A stretch of DNA of 64,000 nt from Odobenus rosmarus divergens (taxonomy: Eukaryota > Chordata > Mammalia > Carnivora > Odobenidae): NCBI RefSeq assembly GCF_000321225.1, contig NW_004450382.1, forward strand, positions 1,668,279 to 1,732,278, read 5' to 3'. The notes under the pieces are model-generated. The model made no database searches, had not been told where the DNA came from, and worked only from the letters and a program-made list of their open reading frames with translations. This document shows positions 1 through 13,224 of this stretch, piece after piece. A program made the translations under genes and the position numbers. Within the stretch, counting starts at the first letter, position 1. Each line of letters starts with the position of its first letter.

Positions 1-46
1 CGCGCGCGCGCTCTCGCTCTCAAATAAATAAAATATTTTTAAAAGA
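1..46 (+). mobile_element. CAN SINE, 3' end only
   Basis: CT-rich stretch then CAAATAAATAAAATA tail. The head lies before the window. Confidence 0.8.
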
Positions 47-122
47 ATCTGCAAATTTTAAGATTATTCTGTGTTCTAAGAAAATTTGGCCAGAACTATC
101 CTAGTAAACTTATCAAACTTTA

Positions 123-271
123 GGGTCATGAAATCCAGCCCTGCATCAGGCTCCATGCTCAGCACCATCTGCTTGAGATTCTTTCCTTCTCCCTCTCCCT
201 CTCCTCCTCCCTGCTAATGCGCGCGTGTGTGCTCTCTCTCTCATATAAATAAGTAAAATCTTTTTTCAAAG
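123..271 (+). mobile_element. CAN SINE, 5'-truncated
   Basis: Starts at the GGTCATGA box without a tRNA head and ends AAATAAGTAAAATCTTTT. Confidence 0.75.
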
Positions 272-1825
272 ATAAATATAAGGGCAACAGAAAGACAATC
301 TGAAACATGAAGGGACTCACAGATACGGCACCTATAAGCCCTTCTTGGGGAAAAAAAAAACAAACCTAAACCTTCTTGACAGGTAGCTGCCATGTCATGA
401 GAACATTCAGGCAGGTTATGGAGAAACCCATGTGGTGAGGAACTGCCAGCAACCACATTAGTGAGCTTGGAAGCAGATATTCTGAGACTTGTCAACAGCA
501 TGTTGAAAGCAGATTCTCCTCCAGTCGGCCTGGAGATGATTGCAGCCCTTGGCCAGCAGCTTGACTACAGCCTCATGAGAGAACCTGAGTCAGAACCATG
601 AAACCACTCCCCAATTCCAAAAACTGAGATAATAGTTTGTTATTTTAAGCCTCTGAGTTTGAGGTAATTTGTTATATAACTATAGATGACCAATAAAATT
701 CTAAATCTCTAGGCTTTGGATCAAGAGTTTCCATAAACAGTGAAGTTGAAAGACATCTTGGAAGGAAAAAAATAATGTACTTATATAGCACAGTTCCTTT
801 CCTTTCTGCCTCAGTTTGTTCCCCACATATTTTGGACGTAGGGAAAGTCATGTGGCTATATATGTGGGATGCATCCTGTCTTAGCTAAGATCTTGGACAA
901 ACTGTCAGCTCAGTCCAAAACATTAAGGAAATGGGCAGTCATCTTATGGTCTTACTAAACTTGAAGGGTTTTGTTGTTTAAACATTGGCAACTAACAGTC
1001 TCATAATTTTTCTTTCTTGTGTTTCTAGGGAGAGAGGCGTGGGTTAGAATGAATTCTTGAGAAAAGGAACCACCTCTTGACCCACAGGGTTCATTGTTAC
1101 AGTGCCATATGATAGATATAATGGTAAAATGCCTAGGTACCCCTTCAAGGAAGGATTTGCTGCTCATCTATAAGGAGTGTAGATAGTGTAGTAGCCTCTA
1201 GCTGTCACCTTCAGGATCTCCCTCATCTGTAAGAGCCACATTGCCTGAGGTCATACCCTTGCTGGGGGGCAGCGTGCATCCCAAGACTAAATGAGGCAAT
1301 GAGGGATGGGTGTAAAGGCCCAGTCACTCTGATAGGCAATACTTGCTCCAGAACTCCCTGCTGGGTTGGCCGAGGCTTTGTAGAACCTGCATCTCAGTTC
1401 AGTTTGCCTCTGCCCAGTCTTGCTTCCTCGTCTTCCTTTTGCAGGTATTGATCCCTAATAAACATCTTGTCCCCCAGATACTGTCTCAGCTCACTTCTTG
1501 TGAATCCAACCTTCAACACACAATAATGGTTTTCCTCGTGGTTTGCTACCACCTGATAAAGCAAATTTTCTCACCCTTGGGATGATCATTTTTGCAATTG
1601 TAGAATTAAGCTGCCTGGATTATTAAATTATTTTCTTTCACAGGAAGGAAACCTGATGCATTGGCCTCTGCATGTATAAAAACTATGATGAATGTTATGT
1701 AATAACATGCATGCCTTTTATAACTCCTGACTGAGCATGTACCAAAAAATATATATCTGTTCAATCAGAGTCTTTCCAGCTTCACTACTGTAAACACTAA
1801 TTTCTTGTCTGCTCTTCTCACAAGA

Positions 1826-1990
1826 CCAATAGTTCTCAACCCTGCGGAACATTTTTTAAGATGCTGATGGCTGAGCCCCACCCCTAGAGATTCTTATTTA
1901 ATTGGTGTGGCATAGGACGGGCATTTTTAAAAAGCTTCTTGGATGATGGTAATGTACCAACGTTCAAAACCCACTCCTGTTCAACTTACC
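1826..1990 (+). mobile_element. MER5A-like hAT-Charlie element
   Basis: AATAGTTCTCAACCCTGCGG, GGCTGAGCCCCACCCCTAGA and TGGATGATGGTAATGTACCA follow the order of MER5A, a non-autonomous DNA transposon. Confidence 0.75.
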
Positions 1991-2386
1991 AGTTTATGGC
2001 CCAATAGTGCTGCTCTCCTCTCTATAAATATTTGATAAAGGGACAGTCATTTATTCTATCAGTCTAAAGGAATTTTCCAGCACCCCAGGAGTAAATGGAA
2101 GCATAATGAAGGTGAATCAGACATCTGAAACTTCTGCTTAGAGCTGATTCTCATTCTTCAGGGGCTTCAGGCTATATGCATAGCTCAAGGAGAAGGCTCT
2201 GGCTCTGTCCAACACTGTAGACATGTTTGCAGAACCAAATAAACCCTAGAGTATTCAAATGGCAGCCCACTAGATTTGTGGTGTTGCAGTCAGACCCAGT
2301 GATATGGCTGGCATTTGAGCACTCAGGGCTAGATGATTCGGGAGAATTAAATGACATATCAATTAAAAAGTACTTAGTCAGTCAGT

Positions 2387-2589
2387 GGGGTGCCTGGGTG
2401 GATCAGTTGGTTAAGGTCTGCCTTCGGCTCAGGTCATGATCTCATGGTCCTGGGATCAAGCCCTGCATTGGGCTCCCTGCTGGGGGTAAGGGGGGGTGTT
2501 GTCTGCTTCTCCCTTTCCCTCTTCCCCTCCCCCACACTCATGCATGCACTCTCTCTCTCAAATAAATAAATAAAATCTTAAAAAAAAAA
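2387..2589 (+). mobile_element. CAN SINE
   Basis: Full length. Target duplication AAAAAGTACTTAGTCA on both sides. Confidence 0.95.
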
Positions 2590-3089
2590 GTACAAAAAGT
2601 ACTTAGTCAACTATTTGTCTTCCTCTCATAAATACCCTGGTAATTATATTGGGCCCACCAGGATAATCTAGGATAACCTATCCATCTCAAGAACCTTAAC
2701 TTAATTGTGCCTGCAAAGTCCCTTTTGCCATATAAGGTAATACAATCACAGGTTCCAAAGTAGACATCTTTGAAAGGCCATTATCCTGACTATCACAATC
2801 CTCTTAGTTTTTTAACATGGTTTTCAATAGCTGTATAATTATCTATCATATGAATATATACATATATCATCATTTATCTAAACATACCCAGTGCTAGACA
2901 TTTAGATTGTTTCTAATTACCTAGAACTTGATTTTTTTTTTAAGTTAAGTTCATTGAGGAGTCATTTATATACAGTAAAATGTACTCTTTGTAGTATACA
3001 GTTCTGTGTATTTGAGAATAGGTGCAAATGCTGTATGTGTCTGTGATTCCTGGGATGGTACCCTCTCATGCCAGCTCACATCATTACCT

Positions 3090-3348
3090 GAGCCTAAATC
3101 AAGAGTCAGACACTTGGGCGCCTGGGTGGCTCAGTTGGTTAGCCGACTGCCTTTGGCTCAGGTCATGATCCTGAAGTCCCAGGATCGAGTCCCACATCGG
3201 GCTCCCTGCTCAGCAGGGAGTCTGCTTCTCCCTCTGACCCTCCCCCCCTCATGTGCTCTCTCTCTCTCTCTCACTCTCTCTCAAATAAATAAAATCTTTA
3301 AAAAAAAAAAAGTCAGACACTTAACTGACTGAGCTACCCTGGCGCCCC
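3090..3348 (-). mobile_element. CAN SINE, antisense, split by a younger SINE
   Basis: CTGAGCCTAAATCAAGAGTC before, and AACTGACTGAGCTACCCTGG after, the sense SINE at 3116-3311 join into one antisense SINE 5' half. Confidence 0.8.
3116..3311 (+). mobile_element. CAN SINE nested in an older SINE
   Basis: Duplicates AGTCAGACACTT, itself SINE sequence. Confidence 0.95.
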
Positions 3349-4013
3349 TGTTTTTTCTTTTTAAAAATACAACAGCTTTATTGAGCTATAAATATACAAT
3401 GTACAATTCATCCATTTAAAGTGACAGTTCAGTGGTTTTTAATATATTCACAGAGTTGTACAACCATCACCACAATTTTTTAGAGCATTTTTACTACCCC
3501 AATAGGAAACTCAATACCCATTAAGTCACTCCCTATTTTTCTCCAATCCTCCCCTCCCACCCTAGGCAACCTAAACTAATCTACTTTATATCTATATATA
3601 TTTGCCTATTCTGGACATTTCATGTAAATATAATCATATAATATGTGGCCTTTGTGGCTGGTTTCATTCACTTAGCATAATGTTTCCAAGATTTATTTGT
3701 ATTATAGCTTATGTCAGTATTTCATTCCTTTTTTTTTTTTTTTAAGATTTTATTTATTTATTTGAGAGAGAGAGTGAGAGAGAGAGAGCCCAAGAGGGGG
3801 TAGGGTCAGAGGGAGAAGCAGACTCCCCGCTGAGCAGGGAGCCTGATGCGGGACTCGATCCCGGCACTCCGGGATCATGACCCGAGCCGAAGGCAGTCGC
3901 CTAACCAACTGAGCCACCCAGGCGCCCCTATTTCATTCCTTTTTATTGGTGAATAATATTCTGTTGTATGGATATACATCACATTTTAGGTATCCATTAT
4001 TTATCACTTGATG
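3349..4013 (-). mobile_element. Older L1 3'UTR fragment (L1M type), antisense, interrupted
   Basis: Contains the common ancient L1 3' end read in reverse: CAGCTTTATTGAGCTATAAA, GTTGTACAACCATCACCACA, TATTCTGGACATTTCATGTA. It is cut by the SINE at 3730-3928 and continues with GGTGAATAATATTCTGTTGT. Confidence 0.75.
3730..3928 (-). mobile_element. CAN SINE, antisense, inside an L1
   Basis: Target duplication TATTTCATTCCTTTTT flanks it. Confidence 0.95.
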
Positions 4014-4029
4014 TTGGCGCTTGATTTTA

Positions 4030-4181
4030 TTTTTATTTTTTTATTATGTTAATCACCATACGTTACATCATTAGTTTTTGATGTAGTGATTTGATGATTT
4101 CTTTTGCGTATAACACCCAGTGCTCCATGCAGAACGTGCCCTCTTTAATACCCATCACCAGGCTAACCCATCCTCCCACCC
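4030..4181 (-). mobile_element. L1 3'UTR end, antisense, short insertion
   Basis: Matches in reverse the 3' end of the L1 at 13718-14293 (ACATCATTAGTTTTTGATGT, CAGTGCTCCATGCAGAACGT). It is flanked by TTGGCGCTTGATTTTA (4014-4029) and TTGGCACTTGATTTTA (4182-4197). It was inserted into an older L1 3' end. Confidence 0.85.
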
Positions 4182-4338
4182 TTGGCACTTGATTTTAAAT
4201 CTTTTCTTCCACCAATGAGTTATTTAGATTTCATTGTTCAGAATTTTGAAGGATCCCCAAAAGAACATAAAACATACTTATTTCCTCAGACAACTTCTAT
4301 GCATATTGGAGAGGTATGACCAACACTATAAAAGACAA

Positions 4339-4546
4339 GGGGCACCTGGGTGGCTCAGTCAGTTAAGCGGCTGCCTTCGGCTCAGGTCATGATCCCAGCA
4401 TCCTGGGATCGAGCCCTGCATCGGGCTCCCTCCTCCGCGAGAAGCCTGCTTCTCCCTCTCCCACTCCCCCTGCTTGTGTTCCCTCTCTCTCTGTGTCTGT
4501 CTCTGTCAAATAAATAAAATCTTAAAAAAAAAATAAAATAAAAAAT
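4339..4546 (+). mobile_element. CAN SINE
   Basis: Full length with an AAATAAAATA-type tail. No clear duplication. Confidence 0.92.
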
Positions 4547-4639
4547 CCCAATAAATATTTGTTGAACGAATTAGTGGGAGATCACCTAGTGGCCAGTTGT
4601 GATTAAGGGTCTGTAATCTAGGGCTTTGGCACTTTGTGA

Positions 4640-4872
4640 TGAATGTTGAGATATAAAACAAGGATTGGCAGACTTTTTCTCTAAGGGCAAATTCTAAATA
4701 TTTTAGACTTTGCAGACCATATGGTGTTAACATTTATTCAACTCTGCTGTTTTAGCACAGAAGCATCCTAAGATATGTAACAAATGAGCATGGCTGTGTT
4801 CCAGTACAACTTTATCTACAAAAACAGACATCAGGGCCATCCAACTGGCAGGCTGTAGTTTGCCAGCTCCAT
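4640..4872 (+). mobile_element. hAT-type MER element
   Basis: GGATTGGCAGACTTTTTCTC, TAGACTTTGCAGACCATATG, CATGGCTGTGTTCCAGTACA and AGGCTGTAGTTTGCCAGCTC match a well-known non-autonomous hAT family whose ends are TTGGCAAACT and its complement. The exact name is not assigned. Confidence 0.7.
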
Positions 4873-5473
4873 TGGAGTTCTTTTTTTTTTTTCTTCTCTA
4901 TAAGGAATAGTTATGATGGTACCTTGTTAACACAGCTTATTTCTTAGCCAGGATATAGCTGACTGAATTGGAATTCTTTCTATAAGAAAAAGAAGGGGGT
5001 TGTTATGGATTTTTTTCTTTTTTTCTAAGTTCATTTATCAAAATTAAAATTTTAGGAACTGGGGGGGGGGTTCTTTGTATTTTAGAAAAGGTCACCATAA
5101 GATACAATTAAATATACCTCTTATTGCATTGAAAATATGATCTTAGTTGTAAGATCATATCATAGACTGCCACAGCTAGAATGTCACTTAGTCCAGTCAC
5201 CTATATTTCAGATAATGATGCTGAAAGCCAGAGGAAGAAGGGTTTGTTTCATATCCTTTACCTAATTAGGGACAGAGCTGGGCCTTTCCCATTAGCTCAG
5301 CCTTTCTACTTTTCAGGAACACATTGTTCAGCTGACAAATGTTTATCAAATTACCTCTTCGGGTCAAATCACTGTCTTAGTATTTAAGGGGATCCTTGAG
5401 GCAGGAGACAATCTCAAAGAATTTATTCACCTCGGTGGAAGGTAAGATTATGCACGTAAAAGGCTAACAAACA

Positions 5474-5687
5474 GGGGTGTCTGGGTGGCTCAGTTGAGCA
5501 GTTGAGTGTCAGGCTCTTGGTTTCAGCTCAGGTTATGATCATGGGTCGTGAGATCAGGCTCTGTGTCAGTGGGCTCCACGCTCAGCGGGGAATCTGCTTG
5601 AAGATTCTTTCCCTCTGCCCCTTCCCCCACTCACGTGCACATGCGTGCACACTCTCTCTAAAATAAGTAAATCTTTAAAAAAAAAAA
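5474..5687 (+). mobile_element. CAN SINE, older subfamily
   Basis: Head carries CTCTTGGTTTCAGCTCAGG. Duplication TAACAAACA. Confidence 0.92.
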
Positions 5688-7404
5688 TGTTAACAAACAA
5701 TAGCAACCTATATCAGATACTGAACAATTACAGCCAGCAGGGTTCTAAGAATTTAGAGGAGGTAGCAGTCCCTAGGGGCCCAGGTAGTCAGGAAAATGTA
5801 AGAGAATAGTTTGGACCTGAAGGATGGATATAGATCAGGTATGGAAAGGGACATAGGAAACTGGGTCCTGTGTGAGGAGAATCCTATAAGCAAATGTGTG
5901 GAGACAGAGTATGCAAGATTTCTTTAAGAACAGTCTGACCCAAATTGAGGGTCCCTGTTGGGAAATACTAGGAGATAAGGCTGGGAAGTTACGTCGGTAG
6001 GATAACAGAGGGCCTTGAACACTGGGGAATTATTAAAGACTTTTTGAAAAGGGAAATGATTCAAATTCAGGATTCTGGAAGGATAATCTGACAGCAGTAT
6101 GCAGGATAGATTTAAGGTATAAGACCTAAAAAGTTATCACAGTGTTGCATTGCTAAATTCACAAGACTCCAAAGAGTCAAGGGATTATGTCCTTTGGAAT
6201 GCAGAAAGAACTAACTGTGATTATCTATTATTATGTGAAACAAGGGACTTGACTCATTTATGCATCCATCAAGCACTAATGTTTACGCTTTGCTCTATAT
6301 TAGAGTTGGCAGGCTAAGACATTAAGTTCTTAGAAGCTAGTCGTATGTTTCTGTAATTACAGCTAGAGGGCGGAGACTGTCTCCTGCTTTCTCTTTCACC
6401 TCCCTGGGAACTAGTTGATGGCTCCATATGGTGGACTGTTAGTAAATGCCTCATCCTAGTGGTCTCTGCCAAAGAGAGCAAGGTTTGGGCTTGATAGGAG
6501 CAAAGAAGAAGGAAATAGCCAGATGTAAGGTGAAAATGAAGAGCAGATGGAGACGTATTTTTCCCTCAAAGCTGCTGAGTTGGGGGCCTTGGGTAAGCAC
6601 TGGGGGCATTAACACCATTAACACCAGTTTCCTAGAACTAGATTACATTTTTGGTTGTTGGCAGATTATTTTCCCTCCATTCTTCTAACTTGTAATCTAC
6701 ACTCCAATGATTCAGGATCTTTGGTTTGTAGTTATAATAGGGCAGCTGGCTAGATAAGTGAGCAGTAAAAATGTTCTTGCCCCCATTCCTATGACCCTCT
6801 GGGGTATTGTGCTCCTCCCGGCCTCAATGAGATGGTGGGTAAAAACTAATTAAATTCAGATTTTTCAAGCACTTTTGAATATGAGAATATGATACTTCCT
6901 ATCTTTTTTTTTTTTTTAAACTGAATTCCCAAAGGCGGGGGCTAGTTCCTATTGGGCAGACACCAAAGTTATCTTGGAAAAGGTCTTTGTGTATATAGGA
7001 GAGCCTGAAACCTCTTGTTTTAAAGTTTTCTAACTTCATACTGCTTGTAGGAGAAAGAAACAGTGATAATGGAATGTACATCTCCTTTGTTTTCTCCGTT
7101 TCTGAGAGAAGATGAAGTGTTTCCTTGATTGCAAAGAGAGTGTTCTGTTTTGAGAACCTCAGGCATATTTGGTCCTGAAAAGGGAAATATTATAAGACAT
7201 TTGCTAGAGTAGGACTCCTGCTATCCCTATAGTCAGGTACAGAGGCAATCTTCCCAGCAAGCTGTTTAGTCGTCAGACGGTACTGGTAACTTCACTCCAG
7301 TGGCCCCAGATTCCACAACATCAGCGGATTTGAAGACAGCACAACACCTTTCCTACATGTCAGATTGATGCATTCATGACTTAGAGAGGCATTACAAGTA
7401 GTGG

Positions 7405-7560
7405 AAGGCAGTGTTCCTGGTAGAAAGAGTATGCACTGGAAATTAAAGTTTAGAGGTTTTGGAATTTAGAGACAAACCAGCAATATGACCTTGAGCAAAT
7501 AACTTTGCTTCTCTAAACCTCAGTTTCCCTAACTGAAATTGGCTTAGTTTTTCTTTAAAG
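7405..7560 (+). repeat. MIR SINE
   Basis: AGCAATATGACCTTGAGCAA followed by CTCTAAACCTCAGTTTCCCT is the MIR core. Confidence 0.75.
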
Positions 7561-8524
7561 ATGCCCCCCCAGCTCTAAAATTCCTGTTTTATTTCTGAAA
7601 GACATGTGTTTTTAATAATTCATAAGTAAAAGGTGTTTGTGCCAAATATTTAATAAGAAAGTCATGTAGCTTTTCTCCAGTATTGTGTTTTCTTTTGAGT
7701 ACTAGTCAAGGTTTTTCACTGGAAGGGTAATGATAATATTAAAACAAGCTTCTAAAGGATATCTTTTAAAATGGAATAAAATGTTTACGCATTGGTCTTG
7801 TTTAAGTTTAGACATTTAAATCTGGGAAGAAAAGGACTTAAGACAAAACCTCAATGATCATGTATTTCTGGAACTCCAAATAATGAGAAATAGGTTTATG
7901 CTCTTGATTATTTTCCCAAAGGTATGGAAAGTCTTGAAATACTATTTATCTAAATTAGTATCCCCAATGCTACTAACCAGCCGTAATTCCTAAAGTACTT
8001 CTCTAATTTGAAGCTTTTTGTGGGGAGGGTTGCAGAGGACTCATGGACATCAGAATCAAGAAACTTTTCCAAGGTATCTTGACCAGTCTAGGCACTGAGA
8101 CTCTTTTTCTCACTCCTCTGTACTTTTAACTCTCACTTCCATAAAGTGATGTAGACAGGTTATTTGTAAAAGAACTCTCATGTCCGCATCCTTAAGCCTT
8201 TTCTTTAGGATTGGCTACAGACTTCAGAGAAAAATCTTCCAAACTCCTTTCTAGGTGGGTAAAAGCTATGCTGCCAGTTCCTGACCATTTTAGGGCTTCT
8301 GCAGGACAAATCAGGTTGCTCCTCAGCTTTCCTTATGGCTGGTTTGGGATTTAGCTTTCTTAGATGTGCTGCACCATCCTTCTGCTTTCCACTTTCCAAA
8401 TTGTTTCACTATTCTCTTCTCCTAATTTTTGTCTTTGGAGTTTATACCCTTTCAAAAAAACAATGAGGACAACAACGGAAACCCTTTACTGTCACTTTAA
8501 TGAGCTTTCAAAAGGAATAGGGCT

Positions 8525-8774
8525 GGGGCGCCTGGGTGGCTCACTTGGTTAAGCGTCTGCCTTCGGCTCAGGTCGTGGTCCTGGGATCCCGGGATCTTGG
8601 GATTCTGGGATCCTAGGATCCACCCCAAGCCCCATGCCCCAGACCCCACGTTGGCTGGCTCCCTGCTCAGTGGAGTCTGCTTCTCCCTCTCCCTGTGCAC
8701 CTCCCCTCCGCTCATGCTCTCTCTCTTTCTCAAGTAAACAAATTTTTAAAATCTTTAAAAAAAAAAAAAAAAAG
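8525..8774 (+). mobile_element. CAN SINE, expanded body
   Basis: About 250 bp because the GGGATCC region is repeated (GGGATCCCGGGATCTTGGGA and after). Confidence 0.92.
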
Positions 8775-8949
8775 CAGTAGTGCTTAATGCCTGTGTTTAA
8801 TCTGCCATCTTTACCTAGAAAACTGTTTCTTTCATTTCAGTCTCTATATCTTTCAGTTCCTCGATTCCCTCCCTCACTCCCTCCCTCTTTCTCTTTTTCC
8901 TCTTTCTCTCCCTCATTTCCTTCTTCATCTAGTCTAGACCCTATGGTGT

Positions 8950-10250
8950 GCGACTTCAGGCATTTCCCTCCATATCCTCACTCATTGTCCTTTTGCTATA
9001 TCTGCCCTCATAACCCTCAACTTTGGATTACTCACTCTAACATCTATTTTGTCTATTCCTACATCTGTTTTATTCGGGTCTTCAGGAAGAATATTATGCA
9101 ATGTTATAAACTGGCACCACTATAAATTCATGGTTCCAATCTTAGCCGAACCCTTAAAAACCACTCTGCATTCTTATACTTCTCCTGGACCAACCCTTCC
9201 ACTTCTCTTAGCAGTTATTCTCAACCATCACCACCTTGCTCTCTCAGAAAATTACTTGCCTCCTTCTCCTGCGAGAAAATCCTGACTAACAGATAACTGA
9301 TTTCCCTAGCATACTATCCCTACCCAAAATTGTATCTTTACTTAGACCCACTTTCACTTTTATTCTAGCCTTAGAGGAAGAAGTTTCCTGATCCCTTTAC
9401 TTATGCCTTTTACCCCATTCTCCTCTGTTTCCTCTGGAAACTTGCTCTATGAGTTTTTCTAGCACTCTTCCAAATTTTCAACTTTGCTTTCTACTACCAC
9501 TTTCCCTCTACACCTATAAACACATAGCTTGTAAAATAAGGCACAAATTCCCAAAGGCCCTTAGTCATCTAAGCATGCATACCCCTTTCAGCCTTGTATC
9601 TCACCATTCCCCACTACAACCCCTACCCAACACTCTACCCTATAGCAATGGAGAGTTGCTTACAGGTCTCTGACTTCTGCATTCTTTTTCACACCTCTGT
9701 CCTTTTGTTTTATCATTCCCAGCATTCCTTCAGCCAATTACCCTTCTCTACCTGGCTAAATACCTGCTCTTCTTTCAAGACTTAAGTTCATAAATTGGGG
9801 CACCTGGGTGGCTCAGTTGTTAAGCATCTGCCTTCGGCTCGGGTCATGATCCCAGGGTCCTGGGATTGAGCCCCGCACTGGGCTCCCTGCTCCACGGGAA
9901 GCCTGCTTCTCCCTCTTCCACTCCCCCTGCTTGTGTTACCACTCTCGCTATGTCTCTCTGTCAAATAAATAAATAAATAAAATCTTTAAAAAAAAAAAAA
10001 AAGACTAAGTTCATAAATTACTTCTCTGTGAAGCTTCTCCTGACCCTCTTTGCACTAGGCAAAATTGACTCTTTTTCCTTTGTGGTCTCCTGTATACTGT
10101 AGAGATTTCTAGATAATGTCTATAACCCTTTATTACTTTGGCCTATAAGTTATATGAAGACAATGATTGTATTTTTGTCTTTGTAACCCTAGTATCTAAT
10201 ACATGGCCTAACATACAGTAAGAACCAATGGATTTGTTGGAAGAGGACAT
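8950..10250 (+). repeat. L2 LINE fragments, interrupted
   Basis: Pyrimidine-rich L2 3' sequence broken by the SINE at 9797. After it: CTTCTCCTGACCCTCTTTGC and ATTTTTGTCTTTGTAACCCT. The several open frames here are not genes. Confidence 0.55.
9797..10002 (+). mobile_element. CAN SINE inside an L2
   Basis: Duplication GACTTAAGTTCATAAATT / GACTAAGTTCATAAATT. Confidence 0.95.
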
Positions 10251-10504
10251 TAATAGATCCAGAGTGTCTTCTTGTGTTTGAAGGTATTCTGGCATGGAAT
10301 TTTTATGGGCAGAATTGAGTGAGACCCTTTAATTTTGTACATTGGAGAAAGGGCTGAAACAGCATCATTCCTACCACATTCTTTTGGCCAAAGCAGTCAC
10401 AAGTCCAGCCCAGATTCATGGGATAGGAAAATAAACTCTACCTCTTGATGGGAGTTGCTGCAAAGTCACTGTACAAAAGGATGTGAGTACAGGGAAGGGA
10501 ATAA

Positions 10505-11160
10505 TTATGGCCATTTTTGAAAATTATCTACTACCTGAAAGGTTTTAAGTAGGAGAATGACATGATCAGATTTGCCTTTTGAAAAGATAACTCTGGATGT
10601 AGTGTGAAGAACGGATTGGCATTTGGAAAGAGGATATAGAGAGACCAGATAAGGGAGGGTATTGTAGTAATCCAGGTGAGAAATAATGGTAGTTTGAACT
10701 AGGGTATTGACAGTGGAGATGGAGAAAAGTGGATAAATTAGGGAAGGATTTAGCAGGTAAAAACTGAGGACTTGGTGTATAGAAAGGTGCCAAGAATGAC
10801 TCACATTTCTGGTTTGCTTGCCAACTCCCCTGATAGGTCAATAACAGGGTAGATAGTGAGGTAGATAATGAGGGTAGATAATGAGATGGGAGCACTCAGT
10901 TGGTAGAGGTGAGATCCAAAGTTCAGTTTGGGGTATGCTGAATTTGAGGTGCTTTTAAGATATCCAGGTAAAGGTGTCAGTAAGAAGTTTTATATATATA
11001 CTTGGAGCTCAGAGGCTAGGACTACACCTAAGATAAAAATTTGTAGTCATTGATATATAGATGGTGACTGATGACATGGACATGGATGAAATCACTTAGG
11101 AAGAGAAGAAAAGAGAGTTAGGAACAAGCTTAGGCCAGCTAGAGGATCATGAGCTTCCAA
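10505..11160 (+). repeat. Ancient interspersed repeat, unnamed family A
   Basis: Phrases GTAATCCAGGTGAGAAATAA, GGGTATTGACAGTGGAGATG, GCTGAATTTGAGGTGCTTTT and TCATTGATATATAGATGGTG occur in a common old mammalian repeat. A second copy lies at 42240-43060. Frames on the minus strand here are its shadow. Confidence 0.5.
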
Positions 11161-13224
11161 AGGAAATTTAGAGCAGAGAGGAAGAGAAAAGGAAAACCAA
11201 GAGAACATAACATTACAGAGAACGTAACAAAACCAAGAGAACATAACATTAAGGAGCCAGAGGGAAGAAGTAGCAGTAGTGTTGATACGAGGTTAGGTAA
11301 GATAATAATTTAAAAATGATCACTGTGTTTTACTAAAATGGAAGCCATTAGTGACCTTGGGGACATGGGTAGAGTAGAAGATGATGAAATGGTGATAGCA
11401 CATTGGACAATGCTTTTGAGAAATTTGGCTGTGAAAGAGAGAGAAAGGACTGAAGGGAGGAGAAGGGAGACTTGAAAAAGGATATTTTAATTTTGGAAAA
11501 ATTGAGAACGTGTTAAGGTTATATGAGGGATTTTTCATGTAAGCAGCCCTTAAGGGTCCATCTAGCCTGTCTCTTTAAAGCTGCTGTGTGAGAGCTGGGT
11601 TGAGAGGAGGAGATCCTCAGCTGCTACCTTGACTGTCAGAGGCATAACTGTTATAGTGGGACTAGTTGTCTTATTCAGTAGTCCGTCCCATTCCTACCCT
11701 ATCTTCCCATTCCCTGCTGTGCACCTAAGCTTGCCAACTCCCCTGAACCTATCAGGAATATTCTGAAGTATACCCAAACTCATCAGGACTTTCCTGAAAT
11801 CTCCCAACATTTGTTTTTGATGAGTCTGTATCTCTCTTATCAGAATGTATACTCTTTTAGGACATTCAGTAATATTATTTTGTGCCTGCATTATAAGGCA
11901 CTGTTCTGGGCATTATGCTGAGATGATGATCTAGTCTCAAAGCCTCCTTCCCTGAAAGAGGCAGGTGATAGTTACACACCATGTAGAATAGTACTGTAAG
12001 ATATTTTTCTGGTGAAATTTTGTGAGTATGTAGAAGAGGAAAAAGAAAACTCACTAGATTTAGGAGAATCAGGAAAAATTTTAAGAAGAAAATGACATTT
12101 GAGGCTAGAGCTTTAAGGATTTATATATTTTAGGAGTAGTGAGTGAACATGGGTAGAGGCAGTCATTCCAGAAGGAACCACATGAGCAATAGCACAGAGA
12201 ACGGAAAGCAAAGTAACTAGGTCACTTAGTTTCTCTGAAGCATAGAATATAATATGAAAGTGTTTAATATAAGCAAAGGGAAGTCTGTAAAGGTTTACAA
12301 AAAATAGTGATTACTAGATTAGATCTGTGTTTCATTCAGTATTACAGACCTAATACAGATCTGTGCCTAGCACACATCGGTCACTCAGGAGAAACTTTTT
12401 TTTACTCAACTGTTGAACCTCAAAGGGTAGGGAGTACCTGAGCAGGTTGGCTTGTAATAACTTTTGAATTTGTTGTTACTCTAGCCATGCAAAAGCTGGA
12501 ACCAAGCTTTGAGAAAGAAAGAAAGAAAATCACCCCCTGAGTAATTCTTAACTGGTCCCTTGCCTCTGGCCATCTACATAACCAGCTTGAAACTGGATCT
12601 GAAGCCAGTAGGAATACTGCTTTGTGTCCTGGAAGATTTGAGGACTGAAAGGCAGACCTGCTAAAAGGTTGTATTAGCTAGGGCAGGGGGACTGAGTGGA
12701 GTGCAAATTAATATGTCAGTTTTCACCCAGTTTCTATAGAGGGTTTAAATCTTGTTTATTAAATTCTTCAGACATAATGGACCACGCAGCTTAGAAGAAT
12801 AACTGGAGAGACAGCTCTCTTTCCCGGGCTTGTCTTTAAGTAGGAGCCCTTTGTCAGTGGGGCTGTGCGGATTGCTGTCTAGGGTACATCTTGGGAAGGG
12901 TCATGGACATTCCAGACCTCAGCAGGTTCCAGCATTCTGGGCTGGAATGACAGGGAGGCTGAGTGGCTGTGTGATCCTGTCTAGGAAGGCTTTGCTGACT
13001 CCTGTGTTAATGTTAGACATCGGTCTATGTGATAGTTATTTTTATGTCAATTTGACTAGGCTCTGGTACCCAGTTTTTCAATTAAATGTTAATCTAGGTG
13101 TTATTCTGTAGGTATTTTGTAGATGTGGCTAATATAAAAAATCTCTTGATTTTAAGTGTGGGAGACTATCCTGGTTAATCTGGATAGGTCATCCAATCAG
13201 TTGAAAGACCTTTAAACCTAATCA

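Noticed and set aside
3116..3187. tRNA-like heads with A and B boxes in every SINE
   Set aside because: They are tRNA-Lys-derived SINE promoters without a complete cloverleaf, so no tRNA gene is called.
10505..10895. Overlapping minus-strand frames rich in Ser, Leu and Pro
   Set aside because: They are the reverse of a purine-rich ancient repeat.
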